From Legionella genomosp. 1 (GTDB lineage Bacteria; Pseudomonadota; Gammaproteobacteria; Legionellales; Legionellaceae), in NCBI GenBank assembly GCA_945865355.1, contig CAMBDN010000035.1:1-15530 (forward strand): 15,530 nucleotides of DNA. Reading direction: 5' to 3'. Position numbers and translations under genes: made by a program. The notes under the pieces are model-generated. The model saw only the letters and a program-made list of their open reading frames with translations, made no database searches and was not told the DNA's origin. Shown one piece after another: positions 1 through 6,700 of the stretch; within the stretch, counting starts at the first letter, position 1; each line of letters starts with the position of its first letter.

Positions 1-146
1 GTATAGAAATGGTTATGCCAGGGGATAACGTACAAATGGTCATTAATCTGCATGCACCTATCGCGATGGTTGAAGGCTTGCGTTTTGCTATACGGGAAGG
101 TGGCCGAACAGTCGGTGCCGGTGTTGTTGCTAAGATTATTGAGTAA
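1..146 (+). CDS. tuf: Elongation factor Tu, C-terminal end (partial)
   Basis: Only the last 47 codons and the TAA stop are present; the gene begins upstream of the window. The reading frame starts at base 3. EF-Tu is the GTPase that delivers aminoacyl-tRNA to the ribosomal A site. The visible part is the end of its beta-barrel domain 3. It contains the family motifs EMVMPGDN and LRFAIREGGRTVGAGVVAKI, which match the EF-Tu C-terminus almost residue for residue. It is followed by a hairpin and tRNA-Trp, an arrangement found in many gammaproteobacteria, where this tuf copy is usually preceded by other tRNA genes. A second tuf starts at 15295, so the genome carries two copies flanking this gene block. 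Identity is secure; the 5' end and promoter cannot be seen. Confidence 0.97.
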   Translation, partial: IEMVMPGDNVQMVINLHAPIAMVEGLRFAIREGGRTVGAGVVAKIIE

Positions 147-162
147 TAAAAAAATAAAGGAC

Positions 163-186
163 CGGGAGTTAGGCTACTAGCTCCCG
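163..186 (+). terminator. Hairpin between tuf and tRNA-Trp (terminator-like or processing stem)
   Basis: A 10-bp stem (CGGGAGTTAG against CTAGCTCCCG, one G-U pair) closes a four-base loop at 173-176. It sits 16 bases after the tuf stop and 12 bases before the mature tRNA 5' end. No U-run follows the stem, so efficient intrinsic termination is unlikely. It may instead slow 3'-exonucleases on the tuf mRNA once RNase P or another nuclease frees the tRNA. The stem is seen; the role is inferred. Confidence 0.5.
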
Positions 187-198
187 CTTCAGATGTAC

Positions 199-274
199 AG
201 GCCAGTAGCTCAATTGGCAGAGTGGCGGTCTCCAAAACCGCAGGTTGGGGGTTCGATTCCCTCCTGGCCTGCCA
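199..274 (+). tRNA. trpT: tRNA-Trp (anticodon CCA)
   Basis: A full cloverleaf can be folded over 76 bases. The acceptor stem AGGCCAG (199-205) pairs with CTGGCCT (264-270) over 7 bp. The D arm is GCTC/GAGT. The anticodon stem GCGGT/ACCGC encloses loop CTCCAAA, with anticodon CCA at 232-234. The T arm has loop TTCGATT and one G-U pair. The discriminator is G271 and the 3' CCA (272-274) is encoded. It decodes UGG. Its place between tuf and secE is the usual one in many gammaproteobacteria, and it is probably cut out of a longer tuf-trpT(-secE-nusG) transcript, since I see no clear promoter of its own. Confidence 0.98.
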
Positions 275-316
275 ACTACTTGAAACGATGAAAATTACAC
301 AAAGTGTGGTTCTAGT

Positions 317-664
317 ATGAAATTTTATGAACTAATGTCATGGTTAGCTGTCGCTACACTAACGATACTTGCTTTCTTTGTGACATACTATTTTAATATT
401 ACTGGGCCTATCAAGGCATTAGTGTGGATAGGTTGGTTGGTGTGTACACTAGGTTTGAGTTTTTTTACATCGCAGGGACAACAAGTCTATTCGTTTGCAA
501 AAGAAGCGAAAATTGAGTTGCAAAAAGTTGTTTGGCCTTCAAGGCAAGAGACAATACAGACCACATCAATAGTAATGGTTATGGTTGCAGTAACCGGATT
601 TGTCCTTTGGGGGATTGATTCAGGTATGCTGTGGACTATCGGTAAAATAACACACTTAGGTTGA
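317..664 (+). CDS. secE: Preprotein translocase subunit SecE
   Basis: SecE is the small essential inner-membrane subunit that clamps and stabilises SecY in the SecYEG export channel. The 115-residue product has the three-helix form typical of gammaproteobacteria (about 127 residues in E. coli). Hydrophobic segments lie near residues 7-27, 32-51 and 81-101. An amphipathic cytoplasmic helix (about 54-70) and the hallmark motif KVVWPSRQET (70-79) precede the last membrane helix; this hinge region is the most conserved part of the family. ATG 317 is the first possible start, because the frame is closed upstream by a TGA at 281 with no ATG, GTG or TTG in between. No good Shine-Dalgarno sequence precedes it, suggesting modest translation. 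The gene lies directly after tRNA-Trp and seven bases before nusG, the standard secE-nusG pair. Confidence 0.97.
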   Translation: MKFYELMSWLAVATLTILAFFVTYYFNITGPIKALVWIGWLVCTLGLSFFTSQGQQVYSFAKEAKIELQKVVWPSRQETIQTTSIVMVMVAVTGFVLWGIDSGMLWTIGKITHLG

Positions 665-671
665 TATTACG

Positions 672-1217
672 GTGGACGAGCAAAAATCCAAACAGTGGTA
701 TGTTGTACATGCATATTCAGGATACGAAAATTTCGTTATGCGCGAAATAAAATCACGAGCAGAACACCACCATCTTGAAGATAGAATTGGCGAAGTTGTT
801 GTCCCTGCAGAGGAAGTTGTAGAAATGCGGGCAGGACAAAAGCGTAAGAGTACAAGAAAGTTTTTCCCTGGTTATGTGCTCGTCTGCATGGTTATGGATG
901 ATGAAACATGGCATATGGTTAGGGCAATACCTAGGGTTTTGGGTTTTATCGGTGGAACCAGCCAGACACCAACACCTATATCTGAAAAGGAAGCACGTGC
1001 AATTATGCAGCGTGTCGAAGATGGCGTAACAAAGCCAAGGCCAAAAATATTATTTGAACCCGGTGAAGTTGTCCGAGTAAAAGATGGACCATTTGTTGAT
1101 TTTAATGGTGTTGTTGAAGAAGTGAATTATGAAAAAAGCCGATTAAGAGTAGCTGTATTAATTTTTGGTCGTTCAACCCCAGTTGAATTAGAGTTCAGCC
1201 AAGTAGAGAAAACTTAG
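672..1217 (+). CDS. nusG: Transcription termination/antitermination factor NusG
   Basis: NusG binds the RNA polymerase clamp and bridges it either to Rho (termination) or to ribosomal protein S10 (transcription-translation coupling). The 181 residues equal the E. coli length. The NGN domain (about 6-115) shows WYVVHAYSGYE near the start and KFFPGYVLV at 63-71. A linker leads to the KOW domain (about 129-181), with FEPGEVVRVKDGPF followed by FNGVVEEV. The IFGR motif keeps F165, the residue that contacts S10/Rho in E. coli. The start is GTG at 672, seven bases after the secE stop, and no clear Shine-Dalgarno sequence is visible, so translation is probably coupled to secE. Alignment with known N-termini supports this start. 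A strong terminator follows. Confidence 0.98.
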   Translation: MDEQKSKQWYVVHAYSGYENFVMREIKSRAEHHHLEDRIGEVVVPAEEVVEMRAGQKRKSTRKFFPGYVLVCMVMDDETWHMVRAIPRVLGFIGGTSQTPTPISEKEARAIMQRVEDGVTKPRPKILFEPGEVVRVKDGPFVDFNGVVEEVNYEKSRLRVAVLIFGRSTPVELEFSQVEKT

Positions 1218-1277
1218 ATATTAGCGTTGATCCTGTTCAAACTAGTATATAGCTATCAGCTAGTCTGATGAACTATA

Positions 1278-1337
1278 AATAAAATGCAAATGCCTGGCTT
1301 TATGTAGTCAGGCATTTGCATTTTATTACTTTTTTTT
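1278..1337 (+). terminator. Strong intrinsic terminator after nusG
   Basis: The 5' arm at 1278-1299 pairs with 1306-1327 over 22 bp. The outer 19 bp are perfect Watson-Crick pairs and one inner pair is G-U. The loop is six bases. Eight T residues follow at 1330-1337, two bases after the stem. This is a textbook Rho-independent terminator. It closes the secE-nusG transcript and implies a separate promoter for rplK. The lower stem is A/T-rich and the arms are nearly symmetrical, but the opposite strand lacks an equally long T-run, so it works best on the + strand. Confidence 0.93.
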
Positions 1338-1427
1338 GTTGTAAATGTAAGTAACCGGGAAGCTTAAGTAATCACTCCTTTTATATCCGAGTAATGAAAA
1401 AGCGTTATACCCAAAAGAGGAGTCATA
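1338..1427 (+). promoter_or_regulatory. rplK leader (promoter expected, not clearly identified)
   Basis: A 90-base gap lies between the nusG terminator and rplK, so transcription of rplKA probably begins here. No convincing sigma-70 pair is visible: TTATAT (1381-1386) could be a -10 box but lacks a -35 at the right distance. The leader ends with a strong Shine-Dalgarno GAGGAG (1417-1422), five bases before the ATG. In E. coli this leader carries the L1 repressor-binding site; I could not recognise that structure here. Confidence 0.35.
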
Positions 1428-1874
1428 ATGGCTAAAAAAGTAGAAGCATATATTAAACTGCAAATTCCAGCAGGAAAAGCAAATCCAAGTCCACCAGTAG
1501 GTCCAGCACTAGGCCAGCGTGGTGTTAACATCATGGAATTTTGTAAGGCATTTAATGCGGCAACACAATCCATGGAACAAGGTTTGCCGACCCCAGTTGT
1601 AATTACTGTGTACAGTGATCGCAGCTTTACCTTTGTTACCAAAACACCTCCAGCGTCAGTATTACTGAAAAAAGCAGCTGGAATTCAAAGTGGTAGTGGT
1701 ACACCTAATACTAAGAAGGTAGCAACACTTCAACGTGCTCAGTTAGAGACGATAGCTAAGACCAAAGAACCTGACTTAACTGCAGGAAGTTTGGACGCCG
1801 CAGTACGTAGCATTGCTGGTACAGCACGTAGCATGGGTATTGATGTTGAAGGTTTAGAGGAAGGGTCTAAATAA
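1428..1874 (+). CDS. rplK: 50S ribosomal protein L11
   Basis: L11 binds the GTPase-associated region of 23S rRNA at the base of the L7/L12 stalk, and is needed for factor-dependent GTP hydrolysis and for RelA activation on stalled ribosomes. The 148 residues are slightly longer than E. coli L11 (142); the extra residues are mostly at the C-terminus (GLEEGSK). The N-terminal domain has the proline-rich segment around residues 14-29 (IPAGKANPSPPVGPALG), the site used by thiostrepton-type antibiotics. The C-terminal RNA-binding domain (about 75-141) includes KKAAGIQSGSG and the SIAGTARSMGI signature (128-138). ATG 1428 follows GAGGAG at a good distance. Its stop overlaps the rplA start by one base (TAATG), so the two proteins are translationally coupled. 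Confidence 0.98.
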   Translation: MAKKVEAYIKLQIPAGKANPSPPVGPALGQRGVNIMEFCKAFNAATQSMEQGLPTPVVITVYSDRSFTFVTKTPPASVLLKKAAGIQSGSGTPNTKKVATLQRAQLETIAKTKEPDLTAGSLDAAVRSIAGTARSMGIDVEGLEEGSK

Positions 1875-2569
1875 TGTCTAAATTAACCAAGAAGCAAAAA
1901 AAAATCCGAGATAAAATAGTGCCAGGTCAGTTGTACAAGGCAGTTGATGCAGTTGCCTTTTTAAAAGAATTTGCAAGTATAAAATTCAATGAGGGCGTCG
2001 ATATCTGTGTAAATCTTGGCGTTGACCCACGTAAGTCAGATCAAGTTGTCCGTTCATCAACCAACCTTCCCAAAGGGACAGGTAAGGTCGTTCGCGTTGC
2101 TGTGTTTGCACAAGGTGATAACGCAACTAAAGCAAAGAATGCAGGTGCTGATTTAGTTGGTTTTGAAGATTTGGCAGATCAGATCAAAAGTGGAGAAATG
2201 AACTTTGATGTGGTGATAGCGACCCCTGATGCGATGCGAATCGTAGGTCAACTAGGTCAAATTCTTGGACCAAGAGGCTTGATGCCAAATCCTAAAGTTG
2301 GCACAGTTACTATGAACGTTGAGGCCGCAGTAAAAGATGCTAAGTCAGGTCAGGTCCGGTATCGTACAGATAAGAACGGTATTATTCATTGTTCAGTAGG
2401 AAAGATTGATTTCTCTGCTGACGATATCGTTGAAAATGTGGCAGCACTGCTAGTGGATCTGAAAAAAGCAAAGCCCGCAGCATCTAAAGGGATATATCTA
2501 AAGAAAATAACGTTATCTACAACGATGGGTCCAGGTTTACCTATTGATCCTGCATCCATTCCCGTGTAA
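1874..2569 (+). CDS. rplA: 50S ribosomal protein L1
   Basis: L1 forms the mobile stalk that helps release deacylated tRNA from the E site. In E. coli it also represses its own rplKA mRNA. At 231 residues it is close to the E. coli protein (234). The two-domain fold is interrupted by domain II (about 68-160). The L1 signature is clear at about 127-144, with LGQILGPRGLMPNPKVGTV. The conserved N-terminal block is KKQKKIRDKI. ATG 1874 shares its A with the rplK TAA, and AAGGG at 1861-1865 inside rplK serves as ribosome-binding site. The TAA stop at 2567-2569 abuts a TATAAT box, suggesting that a new promoter for rplJL starts at the end of this gene. Confidence 0.98.
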   Translation: MSKLTKKQKKIRDKIVPGQLYKAVDAVAFLKEFASIKFNEGVDICVNLGVDPRKSDQVVRSSTNLPKGTGKVVRVAVFAQGDNATKAKNAGADLVGFEDLADQIKSGEMNFDVVIATPDAMRIVGQLGQILGPRGLMPNPKVGTVTMNVEAAVKDAKSGQVRYRTDKNGIIHCSVGKIDFSADDIVENVAALLVDLKKAKPAASKGIYLKKITLSTTMGPGLPIDPASIPV

Positions 2570-2575
2570 TATAAT
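2544..2575 (+). promoter_or_regulatory. Candidate rplJL promoter at the end of rplA
   Basis: A perfect TATAAT lies at 2570-2575, one base after the rplA stop codon. The nearest -35-like hexamer, TTGATC at 2544-2549, is 20 bases away, longer than optimal; an overlapping weaker -10, TAATAT at 2567-2572, gives 17. Transcription from here would begin near 2582, just before the L10 leader fold. E. coli has a known L10 promoter in the equivalent place. The hexamers are seen; activity is inferred. Confidence 0.45.
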
Positions 2576-2590
2576 TACCCATTTTAAAAG

Positions 2591-2740
2591 CTTTCACGGC
2601 ATCGACTTTGGTTCAATGCCGTCGAAGACCGCAGGTGCTTCGGCTTAATGTCCTGCGCAGACGGTGAACCGGCTCTGATCTATTTTCGAGGCGGGGACAC
2701 CATAACACTCAAATCCCTGTGATTTGAGTAACTTAGGAGG
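2591..2740 (+). promoter_or_regulatory. L10 ribosomal protein leader (autoregulatory RNA)
   Basis: The 179 bases between rplA and rplJ hold the conserved L10-leader fold. CCGTC (2619-2623) pairs with GACGG (2660-2664), and GCAGG (2631-2635) pairs with CCTGC (2652-2656). Between the two helices lie the purine-rich internal loops GAAGACC and GCA, the kink-turn-like element bound by the L10-(L12) complex in E. coli. A C(UUCG)G tetraloop (2638-2643) lies in the apical loop. An imperfect hairpin follows at 2669-2694, then a perfect 9-bp hairpin (ACTCAAATC/GATTTGAGT, 2707-2729) five bases before the Shine-Dalgarno AGGAGG (2735-2740). Excess L10-L12 is expected to bind and block rplJL translation. 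Confidence 0.88.
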
Positions 2741-2748
2741 TCAGTAAC

Positions 2749-3273
2749 GTGACATTAACTTTAGCTGGAAAAAAAGCCGTTGTTGACGAGGTAACCGCTG
2801 TTGCTTCCAAGGCTATTTCAGCAGTTGTTGCTGATTATCGTGGTCTAACTGTTAATCAAATGACTCAACTACGTGCGCAAGCTCGTAAGTCAGGAGTATA
2901 CCTGCGAGTTGTACGTAACACACTTACTCGTAGAGCATTTGAGAAAACGGAATTTGCTTGTTTAAATGACCTTTTAGTTGGTCCTTTGTTTGTAGCATTA
3001 TCTTTAGAATCACCAGGTGACGCAGCTAGGCTATTAAAGGGTTTTACTAAATCCTTTGAAAAGCTAGATATTAAGGCACTGGCTGTCGGTGGTAAAGTGT
3101 ATGGCGTAGATCAACTCGATGCCATTGCTAGCTTACCTACAAAAGATGAAGCTATCGCTAAGCTAATGTATGTGATGAAGGCGCCGATCGAGAAATTCGT
3201 TCGTACGCTTGTTCAACCTCATACCAAGTTAGTCAGAACAATTGCGGCAATCAAAGATCAAAAAGCAAACTAA
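2749..3273 (+). CDS. rplJ: 50S ribosomal protein L10
   Basis: L10 anchors the L7/L12 dimers to the 23S rRNA GTPase-associated region and, bound to L12, represses its own mRNA. The 174 residues are a little longer than E. coli L10 (165). The N-terminal rRNA-binding domain shows KKAVVDEV near residue 8, the ADYRGLTV motif at 28-35 and RVVRNTL at 53-59. The C-terminal helix (about 130-174) is the part that carries L12 dimers. The start is GTG at 2749, supported by AGGAGG at 2735-2740 eight bases upstream and by the family N-terminus. The gene sits between its autoregulatory leader and rplL, 39 bases apart. Confidence 0.98.
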   Translation: MTLTLAGKKAVVDEVTAVASKAISAVVADYRGLTVNQMTQLRAQARKSGVYLRVVRNTLTRRAFEKTEFACLNDLLVGPLFVALSLESPGDAARLLKGFTKSFEKLDIKALAVGGKVYGVDQLDAIASLPTKDEAIAKLMYVMKAPIEKFVRTLVQPHTKLVRTIAAIKDQKAN

Positions 3274-3312
3274 TCACATAATCATTATTAAATTTTAACT
3301 TAGGAGCTAGAA

Positions 3313-3687
3313 ATGGCTGTATCAAAAAATGACATCTTAGAAACTATCTCTAAGATGAGTGTTATGGAAGTTGTAGAGTTAATCGAAGCAATGGAAGAAA
3401 AATTCAATGTATCTGCTGCCGCTGCTGCTGTAGCAGTTGCTGCTCCAGCAGCTGCCGCTGCTGCTGCTGAAGAGAAAACGGAATTTGATGTTGTAATGAC
3501 AAGCTTTGGCGAAAATAAAGTTGGTGTTATTAAAGCTGTACGTACAATCACTGGTCTTGGTTTGAAAGAAGCTAAAGATCTAGTTGAAGGTGCACCATCT
3601 ACAGTAAAAGAAGCTGTTTCTAAAGCAGAAGCTGCTGATATTAAGAAACAGCTTGAAGAAGCTGGCGCTGCTGTAGATATTAAGTAA
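3313..3687 (+). CDS. rplL: 50S ribosomal protein L7/L12
   Basis: L7/L12 is the multi-copy stalk protein that recruits EF-Tu, EF-G, IF2 and RF3 and stimulates their GTPase activity. At 124 residues it is close to E. coli (121). The N-terminal dimerisation and L10-binding domain spans about 1-32. The flexible hinge (about 33-54) is almost only Ala with a few Val and one Pro. The globular C-terminal domain (about 55-124) has KTEFDVVM, the factor-binding helix KVGVIKAVRTITGLGLKEAK and a C-terminal VDIK. ATG 3313 follows TAGGAG (3301-3306) at a good spacing, stronger than most ribosome-binding sites in this window. That fits the need for several L12 copies per ribosome. Confidence 0.98.
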   Translation: MAVSKNDILETISKMSVMEVVELIEAMEEKFNVSAAAAAVAVAAPAAAAAAAEEKTEFDVVMTSFGENKVGVIKAVRTITGLGLKEAKDLVEGAPSTVKEAVSKAEAADIKKQLEEAGAAVDIK

Positions 3688-3708
3688 TTTCTACAATTTG
3701 TGTTTTAC

Positions 3709-3746
3709 GACCCAGCCATGTTTTCATGGCTGGGTTTACTTGTTTG
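3709..3746 (+). terminator. Attenuator hairpin between rplL and rpoB
   Basis: CCCAGCCATG (3711-3720) and CATGGCTGGG (3725-3734) form a perfect 10-bp stem with a TTTT loop, extendable by A-T and G-U at the base. A broken T-rich run (TTTACTTGTTTG) follows. In E. coli a partial terminator in this same gap lowers rpoBC output relative to the ribosomal proteins. The imperfect T-tract here fits partial readthrough rather than full termination. Confidence 0.8.
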
Positions 3747-3774
3747 CTGATTAATAATTTATAGAGGAACCACC

Positions 3775-6700
3775 ATGGCCGAAGCAGTTGCTAACCCTCA
3801 ATATTCACATGCTGAGAAAAAACGATTTCGCAAGAGCTTTGGTAGACAGACTGAAAAAATGGCAATACCGAATTTGCTAGAGATTCAGCTTAAATCATAT
3901 AGAGATTTTTTACACACTGACATAGTTGGTGACAGTCATAAAACAACAGGCCTACATTCTGCCTTTGTTTCGGTGTTTCCAATACAAAGTTTTTCGGGTA
4001 ATGCTAGGCTAGAATATGTCAGCTATACCTTAGGAGAGCCTGCATTTGATGTCCGAGAGTGTAAACTAAGGGGTCTAACTTATTCAGCACCACTAAGGGT
4101 TAAAATTCGCTTGGTTGTTCTCGACAAAGAAGCTCCCGGTGACCAGAAGCCAATCAAAGACATTCGTGAGCAAGATGTATTTATGGGTGAAATCCCACTG
4201 ATGACTGATGTAGGTACCTTCGTTATCAATGGTACTGAGCGTGTTGTTGTATCACAGTTACATCGCTCTCCTGGTGTTATTTTTGAGCACGACAGGGGTA
4301 AGACGCACTCTTCTGGTAAATTATTATATTCTGCTCGAATTATTCCATATCGTGGTTCATGGTTAGATTTTGAATTTGATCCTAAGGATTGTGTTTTTGC
4401 GCGTATTGACCGTCGTCGCAAATTGCCAATTACTATCTTGTTACGATCATTAGGTTATGACACAGAGAGTATTCTTTCTGAGTTCTTTGAGTCTACTGCA
4501 TGTCATCTTAAGAATGGTGAATTCCATATCGATCTTATTCCTACGCGGTTGCGTGGTGAAATTGCATCTTTTGATATTATGGTTCCAGGAACGGGTGAAA
4601 TTATTGTCGAACAAGGGCGCCGGATCACCACACGACACATCAAAATGATGGAAAAAGAGAACATGAAGGAATTAATCGTTCCTCGTGATTACCTTATTGG
4701 TAAGATGTTCGCTAAAAATTTAATTGATACATCGACTGGTGAATCTTTGGCATTGGCTAATGATGAAGTTACCAGTGAGTTGCTGGACGGTTTAGCTGAT
4801 CATGGTATACACAATTTTGAAATGATCTATACAAATGATTTGGATCATGGTTCATACATATCTGATACGCTTAAAATTGATCCAACATCTAGCCAGCTTG
4901 AAGCACTTGTTGAAATTTATAGAATGATGCGACCTGGCGAACCACCGACAAAAGAAGCTGCTGAAGCGCTATTTAAGAATCTATTTTTTACTGAAGAGCG
5001 TTATGATCTTTCCGCTGTAGGCAGAATGAAATTTAACCGTCGTGTTGGACGTAAAGATGATGAAGGCCCTGGTACATTAACGAAAGAAGATATCCTTGCT
5101 GTTATCAAAACCTTGATCGATATACGTAATGGTATTGGTATGGTCGATGATATTGATCATCTTGGTAACCGACGAGTACGTAGCGTAGGTGAAATGGCTG
5201 AAAACCAATTCCGAGTTGGGTTAGTACGTGTTGAACGAGCCGTTAAAGAGCGGTTAAGTTTGGCTGAGTCAGATAATTTAATGCCGCAGGATTTGATCAA
5301 TGCAAAACCAGTTTCAGCTGCAGTAAAGGAGTTTTTTGGTTCTAGTCAATTGTCTCAATTTATGGATCAAGTAAATCCATTATCTGGCGTTACGCATAAA
5401 CGACGTGTATCTGCATTAGGACCAGGTGGTCTAACACGTGAGAGAGCAGGTTTTGAGGTTCGTGACGTGCATACAACACACTATGGACGAGTGTGCCCTA
5501 TTGAAACGCCTGAAGGACCAAACATTGGATTGATTAACTCTTTGTCAGTCTATGCTCGAACAAATGACTATGGTTTTATTGAAACACCATGTAGAAAAGT
5601 AATTGATGGTAGAGTAACCGATGATATTGAGTACTTATCAGCTATAGAAGAAGTTGATCAATACATCGCGCAGTCTAGTGTTGCTGTGGACAAGAAAGGA
5701 AATATCACTGCTGATTTGGTACCATGCCGACATCAAAATGAGTTTTCATTAACGACACCCGATAAAATCAATTATATGGATGTGTCGCCCAAACAGATTG
5801 TTTCTGTTGCTGCGTCATTGATTCCTTTCTTGGAACATGATGATGCAAACAGAGCACTGATGGGTTCAAACATGCAGCGACAAGCTGTACCAACATTGCG
5901 TGCAGAGAAGCCATTAGTTGGAACAGGTATGGAGCGAACGGTTGCATCTGATTCGGGTGTTTCAGTTGTTGCGCGACGTGGTGGAGTTATTGATTTGGTC
6001 GATGCCTCGCGTATCGTCGTTCGAGTAAATGATAATGAGACGACTGCCGGTGAGACAGGTGTTGATATTTACAACCTGACTAAATATTTTCGTTCGAACC
6101 AAGATACCTGTATTAATCAGATTCCAATCGTTGCAACGGGCGATCGTATTAATCGTGGAGATATATTGGCTGATGGTCCTTGTACAGATATGGGTGAGCT
6201 CGCTTTAGGACAAAATCTTTTAGTCGCTTTCATGCCGTGGAATGGGTACAACTTTGAGGATTCGATCCTTATATCAGAGCGGATTGTACAAGAGGACCGT
6301 TTTACTACAATTCATATTGAAGAGCTGACTTGCATTGCTCGCGATACAAAATTGGGTACAGAAGAGATTACTGCTGATATCCCGAATGTTGGGGAATCCG
6401 CTCTCGCAAGCTTAGATGAGTCAGGTGTTGTATATATTGGTGCTGAGGTAGGTGCTGGAGATATATTAGTCGGCAAGGTCACTCCAAAAGGTGAAACGCA
6501 ATTAACGCCAGAAGAAAAACTATTGCGCGCTATCTTTGGTGAAAAGGCATCCGATGTGAAGGACTCCTCTCTACGCGTACCATCCGGTATGAACGGCACA
6601 ATTATCGATGTTCAAGTTTTCACTCGTGATGGCTTAGAAAAGGATGCAAGAGCCAAGAGTATTGAAGAAGAACATCTTGCTCGTGTTCGTAAAGACTTGA

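Noticed and set aside
297..307. Small ACAC-AAA-GTGT dyad before secE
   Set aside because: Four base pairs with a three-base loop are expected by chance in AT-rich DNA.
1241..1263. Short TAGCT/AGCTA and ACTAG/CTAGT dyads before the nusG terminator
   Set aside because: Five-base arms, no T-run and no promoter pairing; chance is likely.
1364..1642. 92-codon minus-strand open frame over the rplK start
   Set aside because: It overlaps the rplK leader and N-terminal codons, has no recognisable protein features and no promoter on that strand.
3300..3551. Ala/Thr-rich open frame on the minus strand opposite rplL
   Set aside because: It is the mirror of the GCT-rich hinge codons, covers a highly conserved gene, and has no ribosome-binding site or family resemblance.
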